Below, one piece after another: positions 42,004 through 50,364 of a stretch of DNA of 64,000 nt. Source of the stretch: M3007 sp031425155 (lineage in GTDB: Bacteria; Bacteroidota; Bacteroidia; Chitinophagales; Saprospiraceae); assembly GCA_031425155.1 (NCBI GenBank), contig JANPIV010000079.1:55948-119947 (forward strand). Reading direction: 5' to 3'. The notes beneath the pieces were generated by a model that made no database searches, had not been told where the DNA came from, and was given only the letters and a program-made list of their open reading frames with translations. The position numbers and the translations under genes were made by a program. Position 1 is the first letter of the stretch. The number at the start of each line of letters is the position of its first letter.

Positions 42004-43020
42004 TTATTTTTTCAAAAAAGCCGCCGACCGCGCCTGCGCATTTTCCCGTACATTCAAATAATAGAGGTTGAGGTCGCCGATGTGATAATTCTTGCGAATG
42101 AAAAGGATACTGCCGGGAAATTTCGGCTTGCTGGCCAGCAAAAACCCGCGATAAACTTCTGCATCCGTCAGGTGGGGCCGAAGGACCGAAAATGGCCGCA
42201 CCACACCCCCGAGATTAGCCGATTTTGGCGCATACTGACCATCGGTAATCGTCCAGTTCAACGGATTGACACACACGGAGTTAGGTTCATCGGCCTTGCG
42301 GCGGCCATATTGCTTTTTCCAGGTGCGCCATGAACAATAGCAGCCCGTTTGATCGGGTGATTGGCATGGCGGAATGTTTTTGAAATAATCGCTTTCGACC
42401 CGCCAACCGACGATGTACGCAGCGACTAATTGTTTCTGCAAGGGCTTGTTTTCCACCACTTTGCGCAGCAGCGTTTTGGCATGGACGGCACCCTGGCTGT
42501 GGCTGGCAATGATGAATGGGCGGCCATTATTCCAGTGTTTCAGGTAATAATCGAAGGCGGCGGCCACGTCTGCATAAGCAGTGTCCAAAGCCCGCTGGCT
42601 GGAGACTTTATCCTTGTTATGAAAGGCATCCAGATGGGCCTGACGATAACGCGGCGCGAATATCCGGCCCGCACCATTGAAGATCGAAGCCTGAAACAGG
42701 ATGGTGGAACTGTCCGTCGTGGCGTTCAATTTGGTGTCTTCCACACTGGCATTCCAGTTATTCTCCCCACGACGAGACCCCAGGTAAGTAGTCGGATGAA
42801 TAAAAAAGACATCCACGGTGGCCGTGGCTTGCTCATCGCGCAAACCCGTCGGCGTTCGGTCAGCCGGGTCTTGTTTGTCAGGATGCGCTGCCCAGTTATT
42901 GAGTTGGGCATAAGTGGTCGGCGGCGGGGTCTTTTTTGGGTCAAAAGCCTGGGCAGGATTTACGGAACGGCAGCCAGAGCCGAGCGCGGCTAACAGCAAA
43001 AAGGGAATCAGATATTTCAT
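42004..43020 (-). CDS. DUF3089 alpha/beta-hydrolase lipoprotein
   Basis: The protein has 338 residues with a lipoprotein signal (LLLAALGSGC, Cys17). It is a DUF3089-type serine hydrolase: VFFIHPTTYLGSR starts the core, ASHSQGAVHAKTLL is the nucleophile elbow (about 175), and NLYYLNVREN ends the protein. The substrate is unknown. It converges with the ORF6N gene with no gap. The following 43021-43250 stretch is AT-rich and holds no gene. Confidence 0.8.
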   Translation of the reverse strand: MKYLIPFLLLAALGSGCRSVNPAQAFDPKKTPPPTTYAQLNNWAAHPDKQDPADRTPTGLRDEQATATVDVFFIHPTTYLGSRRGENNWNASVEDTKLNATTDSSTILFQASIFNGAGRIFAPRYRQAHLDAFHNKDKVSSQRALDTAYADVAAAFDYYLKHWNNGRPFIIASHSQGAVHAKTLLRKVVENKPLQKQLVAAYIVGWRVESDYFKNIPPCQSPDQTGCYCSWRTWKKQYGRRKADEPNSVCVNPLNWTITDGQYAPKSANLGGVVRPFSVLRPHLTDAEVYRGFLLASKPKFPGSILFIRKNYHIGDLNLYYLNVRENAQARSAAFLKK

Positions 43021-43250
43021 AAATAGTCTGGAAGTGATGAAGGTGCCTCAAAAGGTGGATAAAAGTTGATAAGGGTTTATTAGGGTTGATAATCACACTT
43101 CCTAAGTCGTTGATTTATACCAATTTGCTCTGGCATTAACTTTTATAAACCTTCATAAACTCCACTTATGAGATTACCACAATCCAGTAAACCTTTTACG
43201 AAACGAAAGGTTGGCGTGACCTGACATTTTCGACAATCAAAGAATCGGCG

Positions 43251-43991
43251 TTACGTATTCAGACCTCCGCAGACCGAAATAACCTGTCCGGTGATGTACG
43301 CACCCATATCGGAAGCCAGAAAAACGCAGGTGTTAGCCACATCATCGCCAGAGCCGAGCCGCTTGAGCGGAATGCTGGCCAGGTAGCTATCGCGGGTCTT
43401 TTCATCCAGCGCGTCGGTCATTTCCGTAGCGATGAAACCCGGTGCGATGGCGTTGCAGCGGATGCCACGCGAGCCATATTCTTTGGCAATAGATTTGGAG
43501 AAACCGATGATCCCAGCCTTGGAAGCCGCATAATTGGCTTGGCCCTGCTGTCCGAACACGCCCACAACCGAACTCATATTGATAATGCTGCCGCCGGTCC
43601 GAATCATCGGTTTCAGGCAGTGTTTGGTCATGTTAAACACCGATTTCAGGTTGGTCTGGATCACGTCGTCCCACTGCTGTTCGGTCATGCGCAGCATGAG
43701 CGTATCACGGGTGATCCCGGCGTTATTCACGACGATGTCCAGTTTGCCGAAGTCTTTCAGCACCTGCGCGATCAGGGCCTCGGCTTGCGCAAAATCGCCG
43801 GCATCGCTTTGGTAAGCACGGGCCGCCTCGCCAAGTTCGGTGGCTAATGCCTCGGCGCGGGTGGCTGATCCGGCGGAGACATACGTGAAAGCGACGCGGG
43901 CACCTTGTTCCACGAATTTGCGTACGAGGGCCTCGCCAATACCGCGCGAACCACCGGTGATGAGGGCTATTTTTCCGTCCAGAAGGGCCAT
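43251..43991 (-). CDS. fabG: 3-oxoacyl-[ACP] reductase FabG
   Basis: A 246-residue short-chain dehydrogenase. It has NADP-binding TGGSRGIGEAL (residues 13-23), NNAG (about 88), the catalytic Ser in IINMSSVVGVFG and YxxxK in YAASKAG (about 154). It ends with the FabG-typical ITGQVISVCGGLNT. It reduces beta-ketoacyl-ACP in fatty-acid elongation. No other fab genes are adjacent. The start is preceded by a TTAGTTGA-type repeat, and a divergent or upstream promoter is not clear. Confidence 0.92.
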   Translation of the reverse strand: MALLDGKIALITGGSRGIGEALVRKFVEQGARVAFTYVSAGSATRAEALATELGEAARAYQSDAGDFAQAEALIAQVLKDFGKLDIVVNNAGITRDTLMLRMTEQQWDDVIQTNLKSVFNMTKHCLKPMIRTGGSIINMSSVVGVFGQQGQANYAASKAGIIGFSKSIAKEYGSRGIRCNAIAPGFIATEMTDALDEKTRDSYLASIPLKRLGSGDDVANTCVFLASDMGAYITGQVISVCGGLNT

Positions 43992-43994
43992 GTG

Positions 43995-44050
43995 TAGTTG
44001 ATTAGTTGACTGATTATTAGTTGACTGATTATTAGTTGATTAGTTGTTGA
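43995..44050. repeat. TTAGTTGAC tandem-like spacer repeat
   Basis: Alternating GATTAGTTGAC and TGATTATTAGTTGAC words lie directly before the fabG start codon. Similar low-complexity tracts precede other minus-strand genes in the window. Confidence 0.6.
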
Positions 44051-44108
44051 GCAGGAAATATTATGTGCCTTTTTGGGCCTTTTTTTTCAAATAAACCTGC
44101 CATATATT

Positions 44109-45317
44109 TTACTCCGTTTCTGCCTGCTGCCGATCCCGGAATAACAACGCAAAGCCCAGCAACACAGCCGCCGCAATACCTGCCGGTACCAGCCAGATTT
44201 GCTGCCAGTCGTGGCCTGCTGAATTTTTATATAACCCGACCACGTAGCCCGAAATATAGGAGCCGATCAGCATACCTACGCCATAAGTGGCCAGGGTAAT
44301 CAGGCCTTGCGCGGCACTTTTCACCTTTTCGCCCGCCTGCCGGTCGGTGTAAATCTGGCCGGTCACGAAGAAAAAATCGTAACAAATACCGTGCAATACA
44401 ATGCCAATCAGCAGCATCCAGAATAGTTCTCCCGCATTACCGAAAGCAAATAGCAGGTAGCGCAGCATCCAGGCGGCCATACCGAGCAGCAGCATTTTCT
44501 TGACGCCCAACCGCCGGAAAAACCAGGGCATGGCCAACAAAAAAGCGACTTCGCTCATTTGGCCCATGCTCATTTTTCCAGCCGCACTTTCTACGCCGAC
44601 TTCGTTTAAAAATAGGTTGGTAAAATTGTAGTAAAACGCCAGTGGCACACAAAGCAGCACCGAACCGAGGAAAAACACCGCAAAAGAACGGTCTTTCAAC
44701 AGCCGTAAGGCCTCAAAGCCCAGCAAATCGCCAATCTTGATGGATGTACTTTTGGAGTTAGCGGGCGGGGTATTAGGCAAGGAAAAACTGAACAAACCCA
44801 GCAAAGCCGAGGCAACAGCCGCCATGCGAAAAGTATTGAACAGGATATTCTGGCGTTCCCAGGCCAGCCAGCCAATGGTCAGACCGGCCACGATCCAGCC
44901 GATAGAGCCCAGCACCCGCACGTTGGGAAAATCCTTGGCAGGATCGGCCATTTGCCGGAACGAAATCGAATTGACCAAAGCCAGCGTAGGCATGAAAATA
45001 ATCATGTAGGTCAGTACGAAAGGATAGAAACCGCCGAAATCCGGCTGCGTACTGGCCAGCCAAAGCAAGGCGGCTCCGACCAGATGCAGCACACCAAGGA
45101 TTTTCTGGGCGGCAAAAAACCGATCAGCGATGAGTCCAATAATAAAGGGCGCGACAATAGCGCCGATACTCTGGGTCTGGTAGGCCAGCCCGATCTGCAC
45201 GTCATTGGCTTGCAGGGATTTACTCAAATACGTACTCATAGTGACAAACCAGCCTCCCCAAATAAAAAATTCGAGGAACATCATCAGGGAAAGTTGCAAG
45301 CGGACAGCACTCTTCAT
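44109..45317 (-). CDS. Nucleoside:H+ symporter-type MFS permease
   Basis: Starting at 45317 (MKSAVRLQLSLMMFLEFFIW), 402 residues with 12 predicted membrane helices. The beginning (FFIWGGWFVTMSTYLSKSL) and GLIADRFFAAQKILGVLHL fit the NupG/XapB nucleoside transporter family, which brings nucleosides in with protons. A -7 element TAcaTTTG lies at 45351-45344, 27 bases upstream of the start. It has no operon partner on this strand; fabG is about 120 bases downstream. Confidence 0.85.
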   Translation of the reverse strand: MKSAVRLQLSLMMFLEFFIWGGWFVTMSTYLSKSLQANDVQIGLAYQTQSIGAIVAPFIIGLIADRFFAAQKILGVLHLVGAALLWLASTQPDFGGFYPFVLTYMIIFMPTLALVNSISFRQMADPAKDFPNVRVLGSIGWIVAGLTIGWLAWERQNILFNTFRMAAVASALLGLFSFSLPNTPPANSKSTSIKIGDLLGFEALRLLKDRSFAVFFLGSVLLCVPLAFYYNFTNLFLNEVGVESAAGKMSMGQMSEVAFLLAMPWFFRRLGVKKMLLLGMAAWMLRYLLFAFGNAGELFWMLLIGIVLHGICYDFFFVTGQIYTDRQAGEKVKSAAQGLITLATYGVGMLIGSYISGYVVGLYKNSAGHDWQQIWLVPAGIAAAVLLGFALLFRDRQQAETE

Positions 45318-45343
45318 CGCAGTGGGTTTAATTTTAGCACCGC

Positions 45344-45351
45344 CAAATGTA
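45344..45351 (-). promoter_or_regulatory. Candidate -7 element of the nucleoside permease gene
   Basis: TAcaTTTG on the minus strand gives a short leader of about 20 bases to the chosen start at 45317. A -33 word was not found. Confidence 0.4.
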
Positions 45352-45517
45352 GAAACACAGCGCAGTAAAAAGGCTGTTTTTAAAAATTCTGACGGGATTT
45401 GATGATTTTTTAAAACCTGCTTCCCCACCCGAATACCGATCTTTGCCAACAAGCGTCGCCATTTCGGCGTTTAAAAGTAGATTTTTCAAAAAACCTTTTC
45501 TACTTAAGTACCTGAAC

Positions 45518-46453
45518 ATGAAGAAATATTCATTTATCCTGTCCCTTTTATTTGGCTCGAGCCTGCTTTTTTTCGCCTGCAAAAAAACTGACCCGCCGGT
45601 CACCCAGAGTCTTTCGGAACTGGCCAGTGCCAGGACCGATCTCAGCACTTTTCTGGCCGCTATGGAGCGGGCCGGTCTGAGCAGCACGTTGACCAACAAT
45701 GGGTCATTTACGGTGTTTGCGCCCACCAATGCAGCCTTCACGGCCTATCTCGCGGCCAATGGTTTTGCCAATCTGGATGCGGTGCCGGTAGCCACCCTGA
45801 AACAACTTTTACAGTACCATACGGTGATCGGGGAAGTAAAATCCGGAGGCATTACCGAGAGTTATGTGGCGTCTTTAGCCACTTTTGGGACAAGCACCAG
45901 CGTGCTGAAATTATACCTGGAAAATATTGGCAACTTATTGATTAATAATAGCGTCACGGTGAGCACTGCTGATTTGAGTGCCGACAATGGCGTCCTGCAT
46001 ATTGTGAATAAAGTGATTGCGCTGCCGAAAGTCGTGGATTTTATCCAGAATGACGTGTCGCTGAGTGCATTTCTCGTGGCCCTGACGCGGGCCGATCTGA
46101 GCATAGACTATTTTGCTACGCTCACCGAACCGGGGCCATTTACCGTTTTTGCGCCCGATAATGCGGCTTTTGCTTCGCTGCTTATCGAACTGGGCATAGA
46201 CAATATCAATGATATCTCGGCAGATATGCTGAGCACTATTTTGCAATACCACATCGTGCCCAATGCCAATCTTTCCGCCGAACAACTGGAAGATACGCAG
46301 GAAATAACTACGCTGGGCGGCAGGAAATTTTCGATCAATGCCGGCAACAAATTGACCGACCAGCAGGGGCGTCAGGGCAATCTGATCACGCTGGATATTC
46401 AGGCGAATAATGGCGTGGTACATAGTCTGGATCGGGTGCTGCGTCCCAATTAA
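45518..46453 (+). CDS. Lipoprotein with two fasciclin (FAS1) domains
   Basis: Starting at 45518 (MKKYSFILSLLFGSSLLFFA), 311 residues with lipidated Cys in FFACKK. Two FAS1 domains (about 35-175 and 180-310) each show the family motif (GSFTVFAPTNAAF and GPFTVFAPDNAAF) and the H2-like LLQYHTVIGE/LQYHIVPNAN. FAS1 domains mediate adhesion and surface contacts. Membrane anchoring suggests a cell-surface or periplasmic adhesin. It is divergent from the nucleoside permease. Confidence 0.88.
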   Translation: MKKYSFILSLLFGSSLLFFACKKTDPPVTQSLSELASARTDLSTFLAAMERAGLSSTLTNNGSFTVFAPTNAAFTAYLAANGFANLDAVPVATLKQLLQYHTVIGEVKSGGITESYVASLATFGTSTSVLKLYLENIGNLLINNSVTVSTADLSADNGVLHIVNKVIALPKVVDFIQNDVSLSAFLVALTRADLSIDYFATLTEPGPFTVFAPDNAAFASLLIELGIDNINDISADMLSTILQYHIVPNANLSAEQLEDTQEITTLGGRKFSINAGNKLTDQQGRQGNLITLDIQANNGVVHSLDRVLRPN

Positions 46454-46511
46454 AAAATGTCTTATGACCAAACCTTTAAGGATTGGGCAGCGTATTAAAT
46501 GTACAACACAG

Positions 46512-46545
46512 GCCGTTTGTCCACCGACAGGCGGCTTGTTTTATT
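46512..46545 (+). terminator. Terminator after the fasciclin gene
   Basis: A 10-bp stem GCCGTTTGTC/GACAGGCGGC with CACC loop, followed by TTGTTTTATT, lies 58 bases after the stop. Confidence 0.7.
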
Positions 46546-46667
46546 GAAATAAATGTTAAAGCCTGCCTTTTGACCTTTATCCGACCATTAATCAGGTATT
46601 TAAGCCGTTACTTTTGTCAGCCGGTGCGTTTTCCATATCAGGAAACTATTCCGACAATATTCAACTT

Positions 46668-47267
46668 ATGAAAATCTGGATTTTCTGCTTATCATTCCTG
46701 TCGCTTAGCGTCTCTCTGTCCGCCCAATCGGTGGATACTCTGCCGCGTGGTGCCTGGGCCCGCATGGAGGTCAAGGGCGGCGACACTATCTTTGATATGA
46801 CCCTCAATCTGTACCGATTGAGTTCCAAACGCACGTTCAAGGATTTTACAGAGCAACGGCAGTATTATTTATACACCAGAGCCGCCCGCAAGGTGTATCC
46901 CTACGCGCTGGAAGCCCTGGAATTATACGACGAAATAGCCGATAATACCGAAGATATGAACAGGCGGCAGCGTCGCCGCTATGTGCGTCACGAGCATAAG
47001 GAGTTGAAGGAAGATATGAAAGATCAGATGAAGAACCTGTCGCGCACAGAAGGTAAGGTGTTGATCAAAATGATTGAAAGTCAGGTCCATAAGCCCTTTT
47101 ACGATCTCATCAAAGACACACGCGGCGGAGCTACGGCGACTTACTGGCATACTCTCGGCAAAATGTGGGACTACGATCTCAAGCAAGGTTACCAACTCGG
47201 TGCCGATCCGCTACTCGACGAAGTATTTATAGATTACGACTTCGGCCAGGCTCCCTGGACGCACTAA
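46668..47267 (+). CDS. DUF4294 secreted protein
   Basis: Starting at 46668 (MKIWIFCLSFLSLSVSLSAQ), 199 residues. A signal peptide is followed by a DUF4294 domain, with RQYYLYTRAARKVYPYALEA, the basic RRQRRRYVRHEHKELKEDMK and TYWHTLGKMWDYDLKQGY near the end. This family is Bacteroidota-specific, often lies near envelope genes, and has no assigned function. A TActTTTG -7 word is at 46609-46616. A GTGAGA-type degenerate repeat follows the stop (47269-47303). Confidence 0.8.
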   Translation: MKIWIFCLSFLSLSVSLSAQSVDTLPRGAWARMEVKGGDTIFDMTLNLYRLSSKRTFKDFTEQRQYYLYTRAARKVYPYALEALELYDEIADNTEDMNRRQRRRYVRHEHKELKEDMKDQMKNLSRTEGKVLIKMIESQVHKPFYDLIKDTRGGATATYWHTLGKMWDYDLKQGYQLGADPLLDEVFIDYDFGQAPWTH

Positions 47268-47369
47268 TGTGAGAGGGTGAGAAAAGTGAGAAGGTGAGAG
47301 TACGTAGTGTCCACCACAAAGACGAACAGGGATGAGATAAGTCAGAAGGTTACGGATGGCCTGCCATAG

Positions 47370-48593
47370 TTATTGACTATTGTCGACTCTTTCCACCAGT
47401 TTCCACAGTTGCGCAATCCGGGCCGTCCAGGTGTTGGTATTGGCCAAATCTATGCGCCGTTGCACCATGATGGGATCGTTTTCGGCCAACGCTGCTTTAA
47501 TCTGACTGATAAATTCCGGCGTGTCATTGGCCAGATAGATATGGTCTTCAAAACTGCAAATATCATCGGAGAAACAGGTGGAGACTACTGCCTTACCTGC
47601 CGCGAGGTACTCATTAATTTTCAAAGGATAAATGCTCTGTGTCAGCGTGTTGCAGCGAAACGGAATCAATACGCAATCCATATATTGGAGCAGAGGTGGT
47701 AATTCATCCAGGCGGCGACTACCCGTTAGTATAACATTTGGCATAGCAAATAAGCCCACATCAGTTGGCTCCTGGACATTAATTGGCCCTACCAACAATA
47801 TGGTATATTGTGGATAGGCTTCGGCCACTTTTTTCAGCAGTGAGTAGTCAATCCGTAGCCCATCCAAATTGCCGACAAAGCCAATAACCTTACCACTACG
47901 CACCCTTAGTTCCTCTGGGCGCGGATATCTTTTCGTCCATACTTTATGGAAAATGGACACTTCCGCAGCATTGAAGTAAGTCGCCACCCGATCCGAAAAA
48001 GGCTCCTTCAATTTTTTCAAATTGGTAGAAGTTACCAGCGTAATGTCGGCCTGTCGGATGGCTTCGTTTTCTAAATAGGTACCATGCTTAGCGGTGTAAT
48101 CGTCTTGCGTAATGTCATCAATACAGTGATAAATGCTCAACGCGGCACCCATTTCCTTTGGCAATACACCCGCATAAAAAGGATCGTAGCAATTGATAAA
48201 GATATAGTTATCAACTTTCTGGTCGTGCAAGGCTTGCTGAATAGTACGCAATATTATACTATTATTTCGCCGCTGAAAAAACTGATAAATAGGACCTCTT
48301 GGCAACCAGTTAATAGGCATAGTCAATGGCGGCTGTACGGCCACAAAGTTGCGCGGAATGGATTCCAACTGCTCATAACGTACCTTCCCAACTAGCAAAT
48401 CATGTAGACGGTCGCGCAACGCTTCGTTACCATATTTAATTCCGGTCAACAGATCGCGCCAAGTGTACGGATGGTTGACATAAATAACCCGATGCGTCTT
48501 GGCCAGTTCTTTGGCCATCGACAGCGAGATGGAGGAATATGGATTATCGGTGCGGAAGAGGGTAAAAAAGACGACATCGTAGGGCGGGTGCAT
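47370..48593 (-). CDS. Family 4-like glycosyltransferase
   Basis: The protein has 407 residues with a GT-B fold. The N-terminal half has VVFFTLFRTDNPYSSISLSM and IYVNHPYTWRD. The C-terminal half has GFVGNLDGLRIDYSLLKKVA, LPPLLQYMDCVLIPFR and LKINEYLAAGKAVVST, the GT4-type sugar-nucleotide region. It transfers a sugar in cell-surface polysaccharide synthesis. A flippase gene lies about 110 bases upstream on the same strand, supporting a polysaccharide-export role. Confidence 0.85.
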   Translation of the reverse strand: MHPPYDVVFFTLFRTDNPYSSISLSMAKELAKTHRVIYVNHPYTWRDLLTGIKYGNEALRDRLHDLLVGKVRYEQLESIPRNFVAVQPPLTMPINWLPRGPIYQFFQRRNNSIILRTIQQALHDQKVDNYIFINCYDPFYAGVLPKEMGAALSIYHCIDDITQDDYTAKHGTYLENEAIRQADITLVTSTNLKKLKEPFSDRVATYFNAAEVSIFHKVWTKRYPRPEELRVRSGKVIGFVGNLDGLRIDYSLLKKVAEAYPQYTILLVGPINVQEPTDVGLFAMPNVILTGSRRLDELPPLLQYMDCVLIPFRCNTLTQSIYPLKINEYLAAGKAVVSTCFSDDICSFEDHIYLANDTPEFISQIKAALAENDPIMVQRRIDLANTNTWTARIAQLWKLVERVDNSQ

Positions 48594-48603
48594 GATGGTA
48601 AGT

Positions 48604-48644
48604 CGTTATTAGTTATTGGTTAATTGGTTATTGGGTTGATTATC
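48604..48644. repeat. TTATTAGTTATTGGTTAATTGG spacer repeat
   Basis: A low-complexity tract of TTATTGGTTAATTGGTTATT words lies directly upstream of the glycosyltransferase start. It resembles those at 43995 and 52229. Confidence 0.5.
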
Positions 48645-48704
48645 AGTGTTTTTGGCAAGGAGGCTGGTTTCTCTGCAAAATCATTATAGTGTACGTAATA
48701 TCAG

Positions 48705-50090
48705 TTAATGAACACTCTGCTGAGCAGACGTTCGTTGCAGCCTTTTTTTAATTAATTGAAAACCAAGCCGATAGAACTCAAGCACGTACCCAAAGGCAGC
48801 CCACCAGCGGATGTCAAAATCGCGGCGGAGCAGGCGTTGCATGAAGACAAAACTCACCGCGTAACCCGTCAGCGTAGCAAAAGCGGCCCCGTAAAGCCCT
48901 ATTTGGTGGATGAATACGTAACATAAAACCAGATTGAGCAGTGCCGTGAACAGCGTGTAGGCAAAGTTGGTCGCTGGCCGCCCCGTCGAATCGAGAATGG
49001 TGCCAAACTGCACGGCAAAAGGCATAAACAGGCCAAAAAAGGCAGTTAAACGCAGTAAATTGGCCGATTCTGCATATTTCGCACCCGCAAAGAGCCATAC
49101 CACTGGCTCGGCGAAAACCAGCACCAGTAGTACAAAAGGCAGAATAATCGCCAAAATTGCGCCAACGCTGCGTTCGTAGAGCCATTTTACGCCCGCCGCC
49201 CCGTCACGTTCCATCCGAGCGGCACTCTGCGGAAACACCACTGCCGCTATGCTGAACGAGGGTGTTTCCACCATTTGGGTGATCCGCCCGGCTACGCCAT
49301 AAATGGCAATGGCCGCCGGGTCAAGCAGTTTGCCCAAGATGAGTTTATCTATGTTTTTGTAAAAAATGGTACTCAGATTAGTACCAAACACGTATTTGCC
49401 GAAGGCCAACAATTTTTTAATCCAGGCCCAATCCAGCGTGGTGGCGTGGCGCAAATAAGGCCGGGCAAAATGCCAGGTAACGACTGCGCCCACCGTAGCA
49501 CCGACTGCCGAGGCTGCCGCCAGTTGCCAAAGTTGCACGGGCCAGTGCATAAACCAGCATAGCAGCACCCAGCCAAACAGCGACCCGCGAAAAAAGAAGG
49601 TGCTCCAGAAAATGCCGCGAAACTCGAAGTTGGCCTGCTGCACAAAATTGCAGTGGTAGAACCAGGCCATCACGAAATTGGTCAGAAAATACACCGGCAG
49701 CACGACGGCCAATTCCGGGGCTTGGTAACTGCGGCTCAGCCAGCCAACCATCAGCCAGAGCACTAAATTGGACAAGATGGAGAAACCGAAATTGAGGGCC
49801 AGCGAGGCAGTTGTAATGGCCGGATACTGCGTTTCATCGTGCCGGTTGGCCGCCAGAAAACGGATTAATCCGTTCTGAATCAGGCCCGAACGGCCCATTT
49901 CGAGGAAGTAGGTAATAATCAAAAACAACTCCCACGTACCCAGTCGCTGCTGACTCAACAGCCGGTAAAGCAGCACGGAAGTACCCAGCGCAAACACCAG
50001 CCCGGAGCCTTTTTCCAGTAGCGTCAGCAGCCCGGAACGCAACCAGTACTGGTTGCCGGAATTGGGATCGGCGGGAGGTGGATTGGACAT
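48705..50090 (-). CDS. Oligosaccharide flippase / polysaccharide biosynthesis protein
   Basis: A 461-residue protein with about 12-14 membrane helices. It has the Wzx/MATE-like polysaccharide transport fold: EKGSGLVFALGTSVLLYRLL at the start, IDKLILGKLLDPAAIAIYGV in the middle and FAEPVVWLFAGAKYAES later. It moves lipid-linked sugar units across the inner membrane. It is followed by the glycosyltransferase. No wzy or wzz genes are visible. Confidence 0.85.
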   Translation of the reverse strand: MSNPPPADPNSGNQYWLRSGLLTLLEKGSGLVFALGTSVLLYRLLSQQRLGTWELFLIITYFLEMGRSGLIQNGLIRFLAANRHDETQYPAITTASLALNFGFSILSNLVLWLMVGWLSRSYQAPELAVVLPVYFLTNFVMAWFYHCNFVQQANFEFRGIFWSTFFFRGSLFGWVLLCWFMHWPVQLWQLAAASAVGATVGAVVTWHFARPYLRHATTLDWAWIKKLLAFGKYVFGTNLSTIFYKNIDKLILGKLLDPAAIAIYGVAGRITQMVETPSFSIAAVVFPQSAARMERDGAAGVKWLYERSVGAILAIILPFVLLVLVFAEPVVWLFAGAKYAESANLLRLTAFFGLFMPFAVQFGTILDSTGRPATNFAYTLFTALLNLVLCYVFIHQIGLYGAAFATLTGYAVSFVFMQRLLRRDFDIRWWAAFGYVLEFYRLGFQLIKKRLQRTSAQQSVH

Positions 50091-50289
50091 GGATTTGTGT
50101 AAAATGTGGTCAATGGAGTTAATGTGGTCAATCCCGGATGGAATATCGGGACAGGTAGTGCTAAACTAAACAGCACCCGAAAATGGCTTTTGCAAATCCC
50201 GTTCCTAAATGGATATAAATATCCCGAATGGAATATTTTAAATTTTTTCTCCATTCAATACCTTCATTATTAATACATTAAATCATTGG

Positions 50290-50358
50290 TCACATTGACC
50301 ACATTTCTCACATTGTCCACATTAGTGTATTGTCCACATTTATCACATTGACCACATT
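50290..50358. repeat. CCACATT short tandem array
   Basis: Seven CACATT words at roughly 9-base spacing, mostly as CCACATT or TCACATT, lie just past the stop of the SpoIIM gene. Reverse copies (AATGTGG) lie near 50103 and 50125. The surrounding 50091-50289 stretch contains no gene. Confidence 0.6.
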
Positions 50359-50364
50359 TTTTTA

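Noticed and set aside
50290..50358. CRISPR-like array
   Set aside because: The repeat word is only 6-7 bases at about 9-base spacing, without spacers of constant length and without cas genes.
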